DNA of 32,132 nt from an uncultured Clostridia bacterium (GTDB taxonomy: Bacteria > Bacillota > Clostridia > TANB77 > CAG-508), in assembly GCA_944392425.1 (NCBI GenBank), contig CALXWM010000018.1:1-32132 (forward strand). Direction: 5' to 3'. Positions within the stretch are counted from its first letter, which is position 1. Every line of letters starts with the position of its first letter. The notes under the pieces are model-generated. The model ran no database searches and was not told the DNA's origin. It saw only the letters and a list, made by a program, of their open reading frames with translations. The translations under genes were made by a program, and so were the position numbers. This document shows, in pieces, positions 1-7,352 of the stretch.

Positions 1-64
1 TTTTTTTAGAAAAATTAACAATTTCTCTTTTCAATTGATAAGTGTTTGTGGTAAAATAACTCAT
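1..64 (-). CDS. Transposase, N-terminal fragment (runs off the left edge)
   Basis: An ATG at 62-64 on the minus strand opens a frame that runs off the window after 21 codons. It reads MSYFTTNTYQLKREIVNFSK and one more Lys. GGAGG at 73-77 lies 8 bases upstream, which supports the start. The peptide resembles, from memory, the N-terminus of IS4-like DDE transposases found in Firmicutes. No catalytic residue lies inside the window, so the family call rests on this short stretch and on the insertion-sequence-like leader hairpin just upstream. It could be another protein. Confidence 0.55.
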   Translation of the reverse strand, partial: MSYFTTNTYQLKREIVNFSKK

Positions 65-65
65 A

Positions 66-141
66 GAAAAAACCTCCGTTTTTTTGTTTAGTAAAAGTTT
101 TTGATTGTTAATATATTATACCAAACAAAAGAGGTTTTTTC
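66..141 (-). promoter_or_regulatory. Leader hairpin able to sequester the transposase ribosome site
   Basis: Bases 66-76 and 131-141 are a perfect 11-bp inverted repeat (GAAAAAACCTC / GAGGTTTTTTC). Bases 82-89 and 123-130 add 8 more pairs (TTTTGTTT / AAACAAAA), leaving a 5-base bulge. On the minus strand the 3' arm contains the GGAGG of the transposase gene. A TATAAT (115-120) lies in the loop, so RNA started there would lack the 5' arm. With its flanking T runs the same hairpin could also act as a bidirectional terminator. Confidence 0.6.
115..120 (-). promoter_or_regulatory. Candidate -10 box for the transposase
   Basis: The minus strand reads TATAAT here, in the loop of the leader hairpin and about 50 bases upstream of the ATG. 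No good -35 hexamer lies 16-18 bases further upstream, so this is a weak or partial promoter call. Confidence 0.35.
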
Positions 142-241
142 TTTATTTTAACAGAAATGTAATAATTTTGTGGATAACTTTTTTCTAAATTTTTAAAAAA
201 TCCCGAAACTCAAAGCTAATTTGTAGTTGTTTTTTAGTTCT

Positions 242-271
242 TTTTCAATTATAATAAAATTATTATATACT
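242..271 (+). promoter_or_regulatory. Weak candidate promoter for the pseudouridine synthase gene
   Basis: TTTTCA (242-247) and TATACT (266-271) are separated by 18 bases. The surroundings are almost pure A/T, where such matches arise by chance. Between the hairpin ending at 141 and the gene start at 331 nothing else was recognised. The outer end of the partial insertion sequence should fall in this stretch, but it could not be delimited. Confidence 0.3.
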
Positions 272-330
272 ATTATTATAAGTTTTAGTATATAGTTTTA
301 ATAAAATTATAGTAGTTGAAGGATAAGACG

Positions 331-1215
331 ATGAAAACACTTATAATTGAACCAAAATATAATAATAAAAATCTAATTACATATTTGACTAATATTTTTC
401 CTGATTTAAAGACTAGTTCTATTTATAAAGCCTTAAGAAAAAAAGATATAAGGTTAAATGGAAAAAGAATTAGTCAAAATGTAACTTTACAATCAGGTGA
501 CAAAATAGATGTCTATATTGTAGATAGTGAATTATATGGAGTTAATTTGCTAGATATTAAAACGGTTTATGAAGATGAAAATATTGTAGTTTTTAATAAG
601 CCTATTAATTTAGAAGTTGTAGGTGATTTTTCGCTTACGTCAATCAAGAAAAATGATTATAAATTTTTAGAGCCTTGCCACAGAATAGACAGAAATACTA
701 TAGGCTTAGTTTTATTTGCTAAAAATCAAGAAAGTTTAGATATTTTACTTGATAAATTTAAAAATAAGGAAATTGAAAAACATTATATTTGTCTTTGTTA
801 TGGCATCCCTTTGCGAAAATTAGATAATATGGAATCCTATTTATTTAAAGATAGCAAAAAATCTATTGTATACATTTCTGATGAATTCAAAAAAGGTTAT
901 TCTAAAATTTTGACTTCATATCAAGTTATAGACACTAATAAAAGCAAAAAGTTGAGTTTGCTAAATGTTACTTTACATACTGGTAAAACGCATCAAATTA
1001 GAGCCCACCTTGCCCATATTGGTTTGCCTATTTTAGGTGATGGCAAATACGGTTCATATGAAATAAATAAAAAATTTGGAGTACACTCCCAGCTTTTATG
1101 CAGTTATAGCTTAAAGTTTAATTTTAGTAACGATTCGAAGAGTTTGGATTATTTAAATGGTAAAGAAATTAGACTAAAAGAATTACCTTTTACACAATAT
1201 TTGAAGAATTATTAA
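331..1215 (+). CDS. RluA-family 23S rRNA/tRNA pseudouridine synthase
   Basis: This enzyme isomerises uridine to pseudouridine in structured RNA. Residues about 12-65 look like an S4 RNA-binding domain (RLNGKRI core). The catalytic domain follows, with the signature HRIDRNTIGL at 117-126 and the expected catalytic Asp at 120. The usual form is HRLDRxTSGL, so Thr-Ile replaces Thr-Ser here. A later TGKTHQIRAHLAHIGLPILGD block matches the conserved substrate-binding strand region. The frame is open from a TTG at 316, but GAAGGA at 318-323 is well spaced for the ATG at 331, so that start is chosen (294 aa). It could be RluD-like or a paralogue; the target uridine cannot be read from sequence. It is followed 79 bases later by the TraX-family gene on the same strand. 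Confidence 0.88.
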   Translation: MKTLIIEPKYNNKNLITYLTNIFPDLKTSSIYKALRKKDIRLNGKRISQNVTLQSGDKIDVYIVDSELYGVNLLDIKTVYEDENIVVFNKPINLEVVGDFSLTSIKKNDYKFLEPCHRIDRNTIGLVLFAKNQESLDILLDKFKNKEIEKHYICLCYGIPLRKLDNMESYLFKDSKKSIVYISDEFKKGYSKILTSYQVIDTNKSKKLSLLNVTLHTGKTHQIRAHLAHIGLPILGDGKYGSYEINKKFGVHSQLLCSYSLKFNFSNDSKSLDYLNGKEIRLKELPFTQYLKNY

Positions 1216-1294
1216 ACAATTTGTTTTAAGTATTAGTTACTATTTTTAGTCCTTATTTAGAACAAACTCCAGTACATTTGAAAGGATTAACATT

Positions 1295-2020
1295 ATGTCA
1301 AGTTTTGTTATAAAATTAATTGCAATAATTACTATGCTTTGTGACCATTCTGGTGATGCCATAATTGGCCATTTTAGCATACTGAATATTATAGGCAGAA
1401 TAGCTTTTCCCCTATTTTGCTTTCAAATAGTTATTGGGTATAAGCATACCAAAAATGTAAAGAAATACTTATTAAGGCTTTTCATATTTGGTTTTATTTC
1501 TCAAATCCCTTTTGGTTTATTTACATATTCATACCTAGGCAGATTTGATTTATTAAATGTATATTTTACGTTAGCTTTAGGTCTTTTAGCAATTTATATT
1601 TTTGATACATTTTCTAAAAAATATAAGCCTATTGCTATTGTTTTAGACATTTTCCTTATGGTAATAGCAGAACTTGCTCAAACTGATTATGGTTGGTTTG
1701 GAGTTTGCTTAATCATTTGCATATACTTATTTTACAATGATAAAAAGTATATTCAAAAATCAGAAAATTCTGTAACATATTTTAATAACAACATATTATT
1801 TACAATCGTATTTTTTGCATTAGTACTTATTAAATTTAGTAATTATTTTGCCGTTGGTTCCTACTATTTAGGTATTGTACAAATTATTGGAACATTCTTT
1901 CCTATTGTATTTATGCTATTATATAATGGCAAAAAAGGTCCAAGTATGAAATATGTTTTTTACGCTTTTTACCCTGTGCATTTGCTAATACTAGTAGCTA
2001 TCCACTATATGATTTATTAA
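1295..2020 (+). CDS. TraX-family integral membrane protein
   Basis: A 241-aa hydrophobic protein with about seven predicted membrane segments. The start, with KLIAIITMLCDHSGD and a GRIAFPLFCFQI block, is typical of the TraX family (PF05857). TraX was first described as the acetylase of F-pilin, but most chromosomal Firmicute members have no known substrate, and acyl transfer is only inferred. AAAGGA lies about 8 bases before the ATG. Its stop codon overlaps the gpr stop tail-to-tail by 4 bases (2017-2020), and no terminator separates the two convergent genes. There is no conjugation gene nearby, so the name does not imply a plasmid function here. Confidence 0.82.
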   Translation: MSSFVIKLIAIITMLCDHSGDAIIGHFSILNIIGRIAFPLFCFQIVIGYKHTKNVKKYLLRLFIFGFISQIPFGLFTYSYLGRFDLLNVYFTLALGLLAIYIFDTFSKKYKPIAIVLDIFLMVIAELAQTDYGWFGVCLIICIYLFYNDKKYIQKSENSVTYFNNNILFTIVFFALVLIKFSNYFAVGSYYLGIVQIIGTFFPIVFMLLYNGKKGPSMKYVFYAFYPVHLLILVAIHYMIY

Positions 2021-2922
2021 TTCCCAAACGTATTATTAATACCATGAGCAATAATTAGCTTCATATTATCTACTAGACTATCAACCTCTTTTGGTGTTAC
2101 TGCCAAATTGTACTTTGATGGTTCTAGTACAGCTTTTATTAATCTATATTTGTCTTCTTTACTTGCTTCTTGCAATTCTTTAAATTCTTCAAATTGTTTA
2201 GATATAAGATCTATGCTATCTGCAACTATTGTCGCCGCTTCTACAAGTGTAGGCACTCCTACAGCTATTACTGGTATTCCCATTGTTTTTTTGCTTATTT
2301 CTTTTCTAGCATTACCAACTCCTGCACCTGGAGTTATTCCTGTATCACTAATTTGTATTGTTTTAAACAATCTTGATATGTCTCTAGAAATTAAAGCATC
2401 TATTGCTATAATAGCATCTGGTTTTATTTTTTCTACAATTCCTTTTAATATTTCCCCAGTTTCTATACCAGTAGTACCAAGCACGCCCGGTGCAATTCCA
2501 CTTATTTCCTTAGCATTTTGATCTATTAAATCTGGAACATATTTTTTTAAATGTCTTGTAATACTTAAATCTTTTATAACTTTTGGTCCTATAGAGTCAG
2601 CAGTTGTATCTATATTTCCAAGGCCTACAACTAATATTGAGTTATATCCTTTAACCAGTTCTTTTAATTGTTCTGCTAGTATTTGGCTTATCTTTTCTAA
2701 TTCTTCTTTTGCAATTATATCTATATTTTTTATTTCTAGAGTTATATATGTTCCTATTTCTTTTCCTATTTTTTGTTTTCCCTTTTCATTTAATACTTTA
2801 ACCCTTGTAACTTTCAATGTATTGTCTAAATCAATATTTTCTGATGAAATACCTTCAACTTCACCAGATTTTATACATTCACTTAAACGCTCATCAGCTA
2901 AATCAGTTCTAAAATCTATCAT
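2017..2922 (-). CDS. gpr: GPR endopeptidase, spore germination protease
   Basis: An aspartic-type protease (family A25) that degrades the small acid-soluble DNA-binding proteins of the spore at germination. Conserved blocks include RTDLADE near the start, VVGLGNIDTTADSIGPKV (Asp equivalent to B. megaterium D127), SGIAPGVLGTTGIET, IAIDALISRD (Asp equivalent to D193), QISDTGITPGAGVGNARKEIS, GVPTLVEA and the C-terminal VTPKEVDSL. At 301 aa it is shorter than the roughly 370 aa of Bacillus GPR. A segment between GVPTLVEA and the C-terminus is reduced. Only four residues precede RTDLA, so the N-terminal extension is minimal. The start is an ATG with GCGAGGA upstream. Family members are normally made in the forespore; no convincing sigma-F/G promoter could be read. 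Confidence 0.95.
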   Translation of the reverse strand: MIDFRTDLADERLSECIKSGEVEGISSENIDLDNTLKVTRVKVLNEKGKQKIGKEIGTYITLEIKNIDIIAKEELEKISQILAEQLKELVKGYNSILVVGLGNIDTTADSIGPKVIKDLSITRHLKKYVPDLIDQNAKEISGIAPGVLGTTGIETGEILKGIVEKIKPDAIIAIDALISRDISRLFKTIQISDTGITPGAGVGNARKEISKKTMGIPVIAVGVPTLVEAATIVADSIDLISKQFEEFKELQEASKEDKYRLIKAVLEPSKYNLAVTPKEVDSLVDNMKLIIAHGINNTFGN

Positions 2923-2960
2923 CTTAAATCCTCGCTTTCTAATTTAGAATTGCAATGTTG

Positions 2961-3000
2961 TTTTTTGAATAAGAAAACTTGATTTTTCATATTCAAAAAA
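2961..3000. repeat. Palindrome with CTTGA centre, copy 1
   Basis: TTTTTTGAAT (2961-2970) pairs with ATTCAAAAAA (2991-3000), and the stem continues inward as AAGAAAA / TTTTTCAT around the loop. This gives a near-perfect 17-bp hairpin just upstream of gpr. The centre GAAAACTTGATTTTTC recurs in the hairpins at 28102-28133 and 28241-28273, but the outer stem sequence differs while pairing is kept. Confidence 0.7.
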
Positions 3001-3035
3001 GTTCTAACCTTATTATGTTAAAGTTAGAACTTTTT
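2995..3035 (-). terminator. Terminator downstream of the DUF6873 gene
   Basis: AAAAAAGTTCTAAC (2995-3008) pairs with GTTAGAACTTTTT (3023-3035), a 13-bp stem with T runs on either strand. In the minus direction it ends the recA-to-DUF6873 series and separates it from gpr. It also abuts the CTTGA palindrome. Confidence 0.75.
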
Positions 3036-3091
3036 ATTCATGTTTTTACGTACATCCACAAAAATGGTAAATTTTAAATTAACTAGAAGAC

Positions 3092-3140
3092 CAATATATA
3101 TTCTAGAGTATTTCAGCGAACGAGAGCAGTCACAGCATTT
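3092..3140 (+). repeat. Dispersed GC-rich intergenic repeat, copy 1 (left half only)
   Basis: CAATATATATTCTAGAG followed by TTCAGCGAACGAGAGCAG matches the left end of the copies at 14135 and 18503. The GC-rich core and right end of the other copies are missing, so this is a truncated or diverged member. It lies between the DUF6873 stop and its terminator. The rest of 2923-3147 holds only the two hairpins listed. Confidence 0.6.
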
Positions 3141-3147
3141 ATTTCTT

Positions 3148-3825
3148 TTAAATAGTTATAATTCCACCATAATCTACTATTTTTAAATATTTAAAATCTT
3201 TAAATTTTAAGTTATGTCTTTCTATATGTTCAAGTAAGTTTTTTCTATTTTCTTTGCTTAAGTAATCTACATCTCCAAATAATATAAAAGTATCATTTAC
3301 TAAAGCTGTTGCTCCACCTATAAATCCATGCATTTCTGAAAATAGATGGTCTTTATTTATTAAACCAATATTATCTGTTTGAAGAAGTAATACGTCCATT
3401 CCTAAGCTTTTAAGTTTTTCATATATTCCCACATCTGATGTGATACATGAATTATCCCCTGTAACGGCAATATTACATTTTGTATAACCTTGTTTTACAA
3501 CAACATTTACTTTATCTTTTAATGTTTCATCAACGTATTTGCTTCCTATTACATATTTACCAATTTGACAAACATTGTATTTTACATCATCTGGATAGCT
3601 ATATCGTACAGGTTCTTTTCCTATTATAAAATTTGTTTGTATATATCTTGCATTTGGACTACAATATATTTTGTCATCTATTTTTGCATAAAATATATCA
3701 CTATGCCCAGATATTTCAGGATAAACACTTTTTGATGGTTCTATCAAAATAATGTCTAATTTTAGTTCTTCTAATAAATATTTAAATTCTTCTTCTCTAA
3801 TTCTTCCATCTATTAATGCTTTCAT
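3148..3825 (-). CDS. DUF6873-family protein, predicted amidinotransferase-like (GME) fold
   Basis: A 225-aa protein recognised from memory as the clostridial DUF6873 family, for which a guanidino-modifying-enzyme-type fold has been proposed. Visible conserved patches are SGHSDIFYAKI, VTGDNSCITSDVGI and SEMHGFIGGA, which supply Asp, His and Cys of the kind used by that superfamily. Function and substrate are unknown. The frame can be read from a TTG at 3840, but the ATG at 3823-3825 overlaps the holA stop in the ATGA arrangement typical of translational coupling, so that start is chosen. The tight coupling to holA indicates co-transcription and does not by itself imply a replication role. Confidence 0.72.
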   Translation of the reverse strand: MKALIDGRIREEEFKYLLEELKLDIILIEPSKSVYPEISGHSDIFYAKIDDKIYCSPNARYIQTNFIIGKEPVRYSYPDDVKYNVCQIGKYVIGSKYVDETLKDKVNVVVKQGYTKCNIAVTGDNSCITSDVGIYEKLKSLGMDVLLLQTDNIGLINKDHLFSEMHGFIGGATALVNDTFILFGDVDYLSKENRKNLLEHIERHNLKFKDFKYLKIVDYGGIITI

Positions 3826-4760
3826 GAACAATATTTGCAAAGTACAGTTTCTAGTCCAACATTTATTTCTATTCCTCCAGATTTTGAAGAACTGTCTATT
3901 TTTATTAGTTCTTCAAGTAAACTTCGCAATTCCTCCTTACTAAAATATTTTGCTTGTGTTTGATATTTACCAACTAAAAATGCCTGATTTGGCTTTAATT
4001 TTAAACTTTGTGCTACATTTTTGTTTTCTTCTACTGCTAATTTTATTATGTATAATTTTTTGAAATGATTGTATAACATGATAAGTATTCTTTGTATTGG
4101 TTCTTTCGCATAAATCAAATTATGCAAAACTTCTATTGCATCTGCAATCTTTTTTCTTCCCAAATTATCTGTTAAATCAAATATAATACTTTCTGACTTT
4201 TTTATACTTAGTGCATCTATATCCTCTTTTACAATCGTTTCGCCATTTCCTGCATATTCTATGAGCTTTCGTAGTTCATTAATTATGTCACTCATGTTTG
4301 TTCCAACACATTCTATAAAATAACTTGCTGTATTTTCAGCAATGTTTACATTATATGCTTTTGCAATAGATTTTACTTTTGTTATTAACTGTGGTAGTTT
4401 TTGTTCTTTAAATTCTTTTACTTCTCCAATTTTACTGATAGTATTAAATAACGAATTCTTATCAGGTTCGTTCTCTACAAAAACAAGTTCCACTCCTTCT
4501 AAATTAGCAGTTTTTAAATATTCTGACAAAGAATCTGCTAAAGCATTTTTCTTTTTAAAAAGACCTGTATCCTTTGCTATTATTAGCTTAGAGGCAAAGC
4601 CAAATGCTGGTGTTTCTATATCTGAAATTATATTTGACACATTATTCTCATCAACTTGCACATAGTTTATTCCTAGCTGAATTTCGCCAAACGTTTTTTT
4701 TATTTTCTTTAAATATTCATTTCTTAAGTATTCATCCTCACCATACAATAAATAAATCAT
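3822..4760 (-). CDS. holA: DNA polymerase III subunit delta
   Basis: The delta subunit opens the beta sliding clamp and belongs to the clamp-loader complex. The 312-aa length is normal. The N-terminus MIYLLYGEDEYLRNEYLKKI is the typical HolA start, in which the P-loop region of related AAA+ proteins is degenerate. Further matches are the NVSNIISDIETPAFGFASKLII block and a C-terminal helical region with KLKPNQAFLVGKY. It lies 14 bases downstream of ruvC and overlaps the next gene by ATGA, so it is a middle gene of an operon. ATG at 4760 has AAAGGATGAGC just upstream. Confidence 0.93.
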   Translation of the reverse strand: MIYLLYGEDEYLRNEYLKKIKKTFGEIQLGINYVQVDENNVSNIISDIETPAFGFASKLIIAKDTGLFKKKNALADSLSEYLKTANLEGVELVFVENEPDKNSLFNTISKIGEVKEFKEQKLPQLITKVKSIAKAYNVNIAENTASYFIECVGTNMSDIINELRKLIEYAGNGETIVKEDIDALSIKKSESIIFDLTDNLGRKKIADAIEVLHNLIYAKEPIQRILIMLYNHFKKLYIIKLAVEENKNVAQSLKLKPNQAFLVGKYQTQAKYFSKEELRSLLEELIKIDSSSKSGGIEINVGLETVLCKYCS

Positions 4761-4774
4761 TTAAGCTCATCCTT

Positions 4775-5260
4775 TCACAATGCTTTTGAAAATCTACTAG
4801 AATGTGCATAGCAAATTGCTGCTGCCATACTATCTGTTGTATCATCGAGTTTTGGTAATTCATCAACTTTTAATATAGATTTTACCATTTTTTGAACTTG
4901 AATTTTGTCTGCTCTTCCATATCCTGTTACTGCTTGTTTTATTTGAAGTGGAGTATATTCATATATTGGTACATTATTTTTTCTTGCAACAACTAGCACT
5001 ATCCCTCTTGCCTGTGCAACATTTATAGCAGTGGTTGTATTTGTGTTAAAAAATAACTCCTCTATTGATAATACTTCTGGTTTATATGTATCTAAAATAT
5101 TTTGCATATCATTGTATATTTTTACAAGTCTATCAGGAAAAGACTCACCTGCTTTGGTGAGTATTGCTCCTGAATCAATTAAAGTAAAATGATTTCCTTT
5201 ATATTCTATTATGCTGTATCCAGTTATTGCAAAACCTGGATCAATTCCTAAAATTCTCAT
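4775..5260 (-). CDS. ruvC: Crossover junction endodeoxyribonuclease RuvC
   Basis: Resolves Holliday junctions by symmetric nicking, working with RuvAB. At 161 aa it is of normal size. The catalytic acidic residues of the RNase H-like fold are visible: D7 in LGIDPG, E67/E68 in SIEELFF, and D140/D143 in LDDTTDSMAAA. The PLQIKQAVTGYGRADKIQVQ segment is also characteristic. The frame is open far upstream (to 5395), but the RuvC fold starts at MRILGIDPG and GGAGG at 5267-5271 is correctly spaced, so 5260 is the start. The gene overlaps the end of the debranching-enzyme gene by 20 bases. ruvA and ruvB, often adjacent, are not here. Confidence 0.95.
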   Translation of the reverse strand: MRILGIDPGFAITGYSIIEYKGNHFTLIDSGAILTKAGESFPDRLVKIYNDMQNILDTYKPEVLSIEELFFNTNTTTAINVAQARGIVLVVARKNNVPIYEYTPLQIKQAVTGYGRADKIQVQKMVKSILKVDELPKLDDTTDSMAAAICYAHSSRFSKAL

Positions 5261-7280
5261 TTGTTGCCTCCAACAAAATTCTAAATACTTCTGCGACACT
5301 CCAAGCCTGAGCATATGCTCCTTTACCTGCCCAAGGTTCGCACGAATCATATATTTCACAAATACTTCCAACTGTATTTCCTTTTGTAAGTTCATAAGTA
5401 AACGTATTTGCTGTGTTTACTCTAAATTGTGTTAATGTATTTATTAATTTTTGTTTACTCTCTTCATTTTTTTCTGCTTTTATTAAATTTTTAAGAGCAT
5501 TGTAATACTGACCAAGAAGCCATGGCCATGTTATACCTTGATGATATTTGCTATCTCTTTCTTCTGGCGAGCCTTCATAAATTGCACTAAATCCCGGCTC
5601 TCCTGAAGCTAAAGTTTGCAATCCATATCTATTTAATAGTTTCTGCGTTACTGTAACAAATACTTCTTTTGCCATATCTTTGTCACAATCAAGTACAGGA
5701 TATGTTAAGCTTAAAGCAAATATTTGATTTGGTCTTATTTTATCATCTCCAAGAACGTCATACAAGCATTTTTTATATGGGTTATAAAATCTTTTTACAA
5801 AAGATTTTTGACAATTTTTTGCCAGCATTCCATATTCATAATATCTTATCATTTTCATATAATGTTTTGATATATCTTGCATCACTCTTAATGCATTATA
5901 CCACATTGCGTTTATTTCTACTGCTTTACCGTTTCTAGGTGTAACAGGAATGCCTCTAACTTTTGCATCCATCCATGTGTTTTGAGTATTCATTGTTCCT
6001 GATGAAATAAGATAAGTTTTTTCATCAAATCTAATATTATTGCCATCTAAATTTGTTCCATCTATATAGTTGTCAATTATTCTAATCATTTTTCCATATA
6101 AATGTTCTCTTACAAAATCATAATCTCCTGTATATTCTAAATATTTTTGAACTGCCTCAAACAATAGAAGTGAAGCATCTGCACTATTATATAGAGCATG
6201 TCCATCATACTCATCAAATCCATTTGGAACAATTCCTTGCTTTGTTCTTCTTATTAGAGTAAGTAAAACTTCTCTTGCAATATCATATTTTTTAGATATA
6301 AGTAAAAGTCCTTCAAAAGCTATTAAAGTATCTCTTCCCCAATCTAAAAACCATGGGTAACCTGCAATTATTGTGTGTAATTTCATACTTGGTCTATATA
6401 CTATAAAATTGTCCGATGCCACCATGTATTCATTAACTAGGTCAATATAGCTTTGCTTTTCCTCATCTTCTTTTGGTAACTTTTTAAAATCTATTAAACC
6501 TGATTTTTTCACTTGCTCATTTATTCTTTTTTTCTCATTTTCTATAATTTTAGTTCCACTTAATCTTTGTAATTCTTCTAAACCATTTCCATTTTCTCCA
6601 TCAAGTGAGCAGAAAAAGACAATTTCTTTATCCTCATTTGGCTTAATTTCAATTTCAAATGTTCCTGGTACTGCATGATTTTCTTCTGCATCAAATCCTC
6701 TTAAAGCCTCTCTTTGATAAAACATTGAATAAAAGATATTATCAATATATTCTTTGTATTTTGCACCTTCTACATATAGGTTTATTTTTCCTTTATTTTC
6801 TCCAAAATCTAATTGAACTTTATCTCTATTTATTTTTTGGGTATATCTAAATTTTAAATCATGAGTTTCTGCATGAAAATCTCTAAAGTTGACTATTGGT
6901 GTAAGCAATAATTTAGCTTTAGCCTTTTGATTTATTACTCTGTATACAATTACAACTGTATTTTTACCATGGAGCATACATATTGATTTTTCTATAATTA
7001 CATTTTTTACTTTGTAAGTATAAATTGGAATTATAGTTTTTTCAAATTTTTGCATATATTTATAGCCTTCTGTTGTAACTCCACCTGATGTATTTGTATA
7101 AAGATTATATTTTTTTCCATTTAGTTCAATGCTTTCATCTACTTTAGATAATATCAGTTTTCTTAAGCCCGGTGGATTGCATGCAGCAATTAGCAATCCA
7201 TGATATCTTCTAGTATTTAGCCCCATATCTGTTGATGAGGCAAATCCACCAATTCCATTTGTTATTACCCATTCTCTCAT
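5241..7280 (-). CDS. Glycogen debranching enzyme-type amylo-alpha-1,6-glucosidase
   Basis: Predicted cytoplasmic glycoside hydrolase that removes alpha-1,6-linked glucose at glycogen or dextrin branch points (the GH133-like group). The N-terminal domain (about 1-230) begins EWVITNGIGGFASST with NTRRYHGLL, characteristic of the bacterial/archaeal debranching N-domain. The C-terminal alpha/alpha-barrel (about 275-670) carries AGYPWFLDWGRDTLIAFEG (around 306-324), GIVPNGFDEYDGHALYNSADA, TWMDAKVRGIPVTPRNGKAVEINAMWYN (cited in part) and YHQGITWPWLLGQYY. At 679 aa the length is normal. GGAGG precedes the ATG. No other glycogen gene is nearby, so it is isolated from its pathway and sits among recombination and wall genes. 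Confidence 0.88.
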   Translation of the reverse strand: MREWVITNGIGGFASSTDMGLNTRRYHGLLIAACNPPGLRKLILSKVDESIELNGKKYNLYTNTSGGVTTEGYKYMQKFEKTIIPIYTYKVKNVIIEKSICMLHGKNTVVIVYRVINQKAKAKLLLTPIVNFRDFHAETHDLKFRYTQKINRDKVQLDFGENKGKINLYVEGAKYKEYIDNIFYSMFYQREALRGFDAEENHAVPGTFEIEIKPNEDKEIVFFCSLDGENGNGLEELQRLSGTKIIENEKKRINEQVKKSGLIDFKKLPKEDEEKQSYIDLVNEYMVASDNFIVYRPSMKLHTIIAGYPWFLDWGRDTLIAFEGLLLISKKYDIAREVLLTLIRRTKQGIVPNGFDEYDGHALYNSADASLLLFEAVQKYLEYTGDYDFVREHLYGKMIRIIDNYIDGTNLDGNNIRFDEKTYLISSGTMNTQNTWMDAKVRGIPVTPRNGKAVEINAMWYNALRVMQDISKHYMKMIRYYEYGMLAKNCQKSFVKRFYNPYKKCLYDVLGDDKIRPNQIFALSLTYPVLDCDKDMAKEVFVTVTQKLLNRYGLQTLASGEPGFSAIYEGSPEERDSKYHQGITWPWLLGQYYNALKNLIKAEKNEESKQKLINTLTQFRVNTANTFTYELTKGNTVGSICEIYDSCEPWAGKGAYAQAWSVAEVFRILLEATNENFRN

Positions 7281-7352
7281 TTGTTTTCCTCCATTTGCTT
7301 AAATTATATAGTTCTTGTCTCCCTATAATTTTGCATTGTTTTATCTTGTGCC

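Noticed and set aside
1295..2020. TraX as evidence for a conjugative element
   Set aside because: TraX-family genes are common on Firmicute chromosomes, and no other transfer gene is in the window.
2108..2521. 137-aa plus-strand open frame inside gpr
   Set aside because: It is the antisense shadow of a strongly conserved gene; no ribosome site and no recognisable protein.
2923..3000. Sigma-G or sigma-F promoter for gpr
   Set aside because: GAATA and CTTATTC are roughly placed, but both belong to the palindrome at 2961-3000 and the match to the consensus is poor.
5261..5395. Upstream extension of ruvC to 5395
   Set aside because: The extension lies in another frame of the debranching-enzyme gene, and the RuvC fold and RBS both point to 5260.
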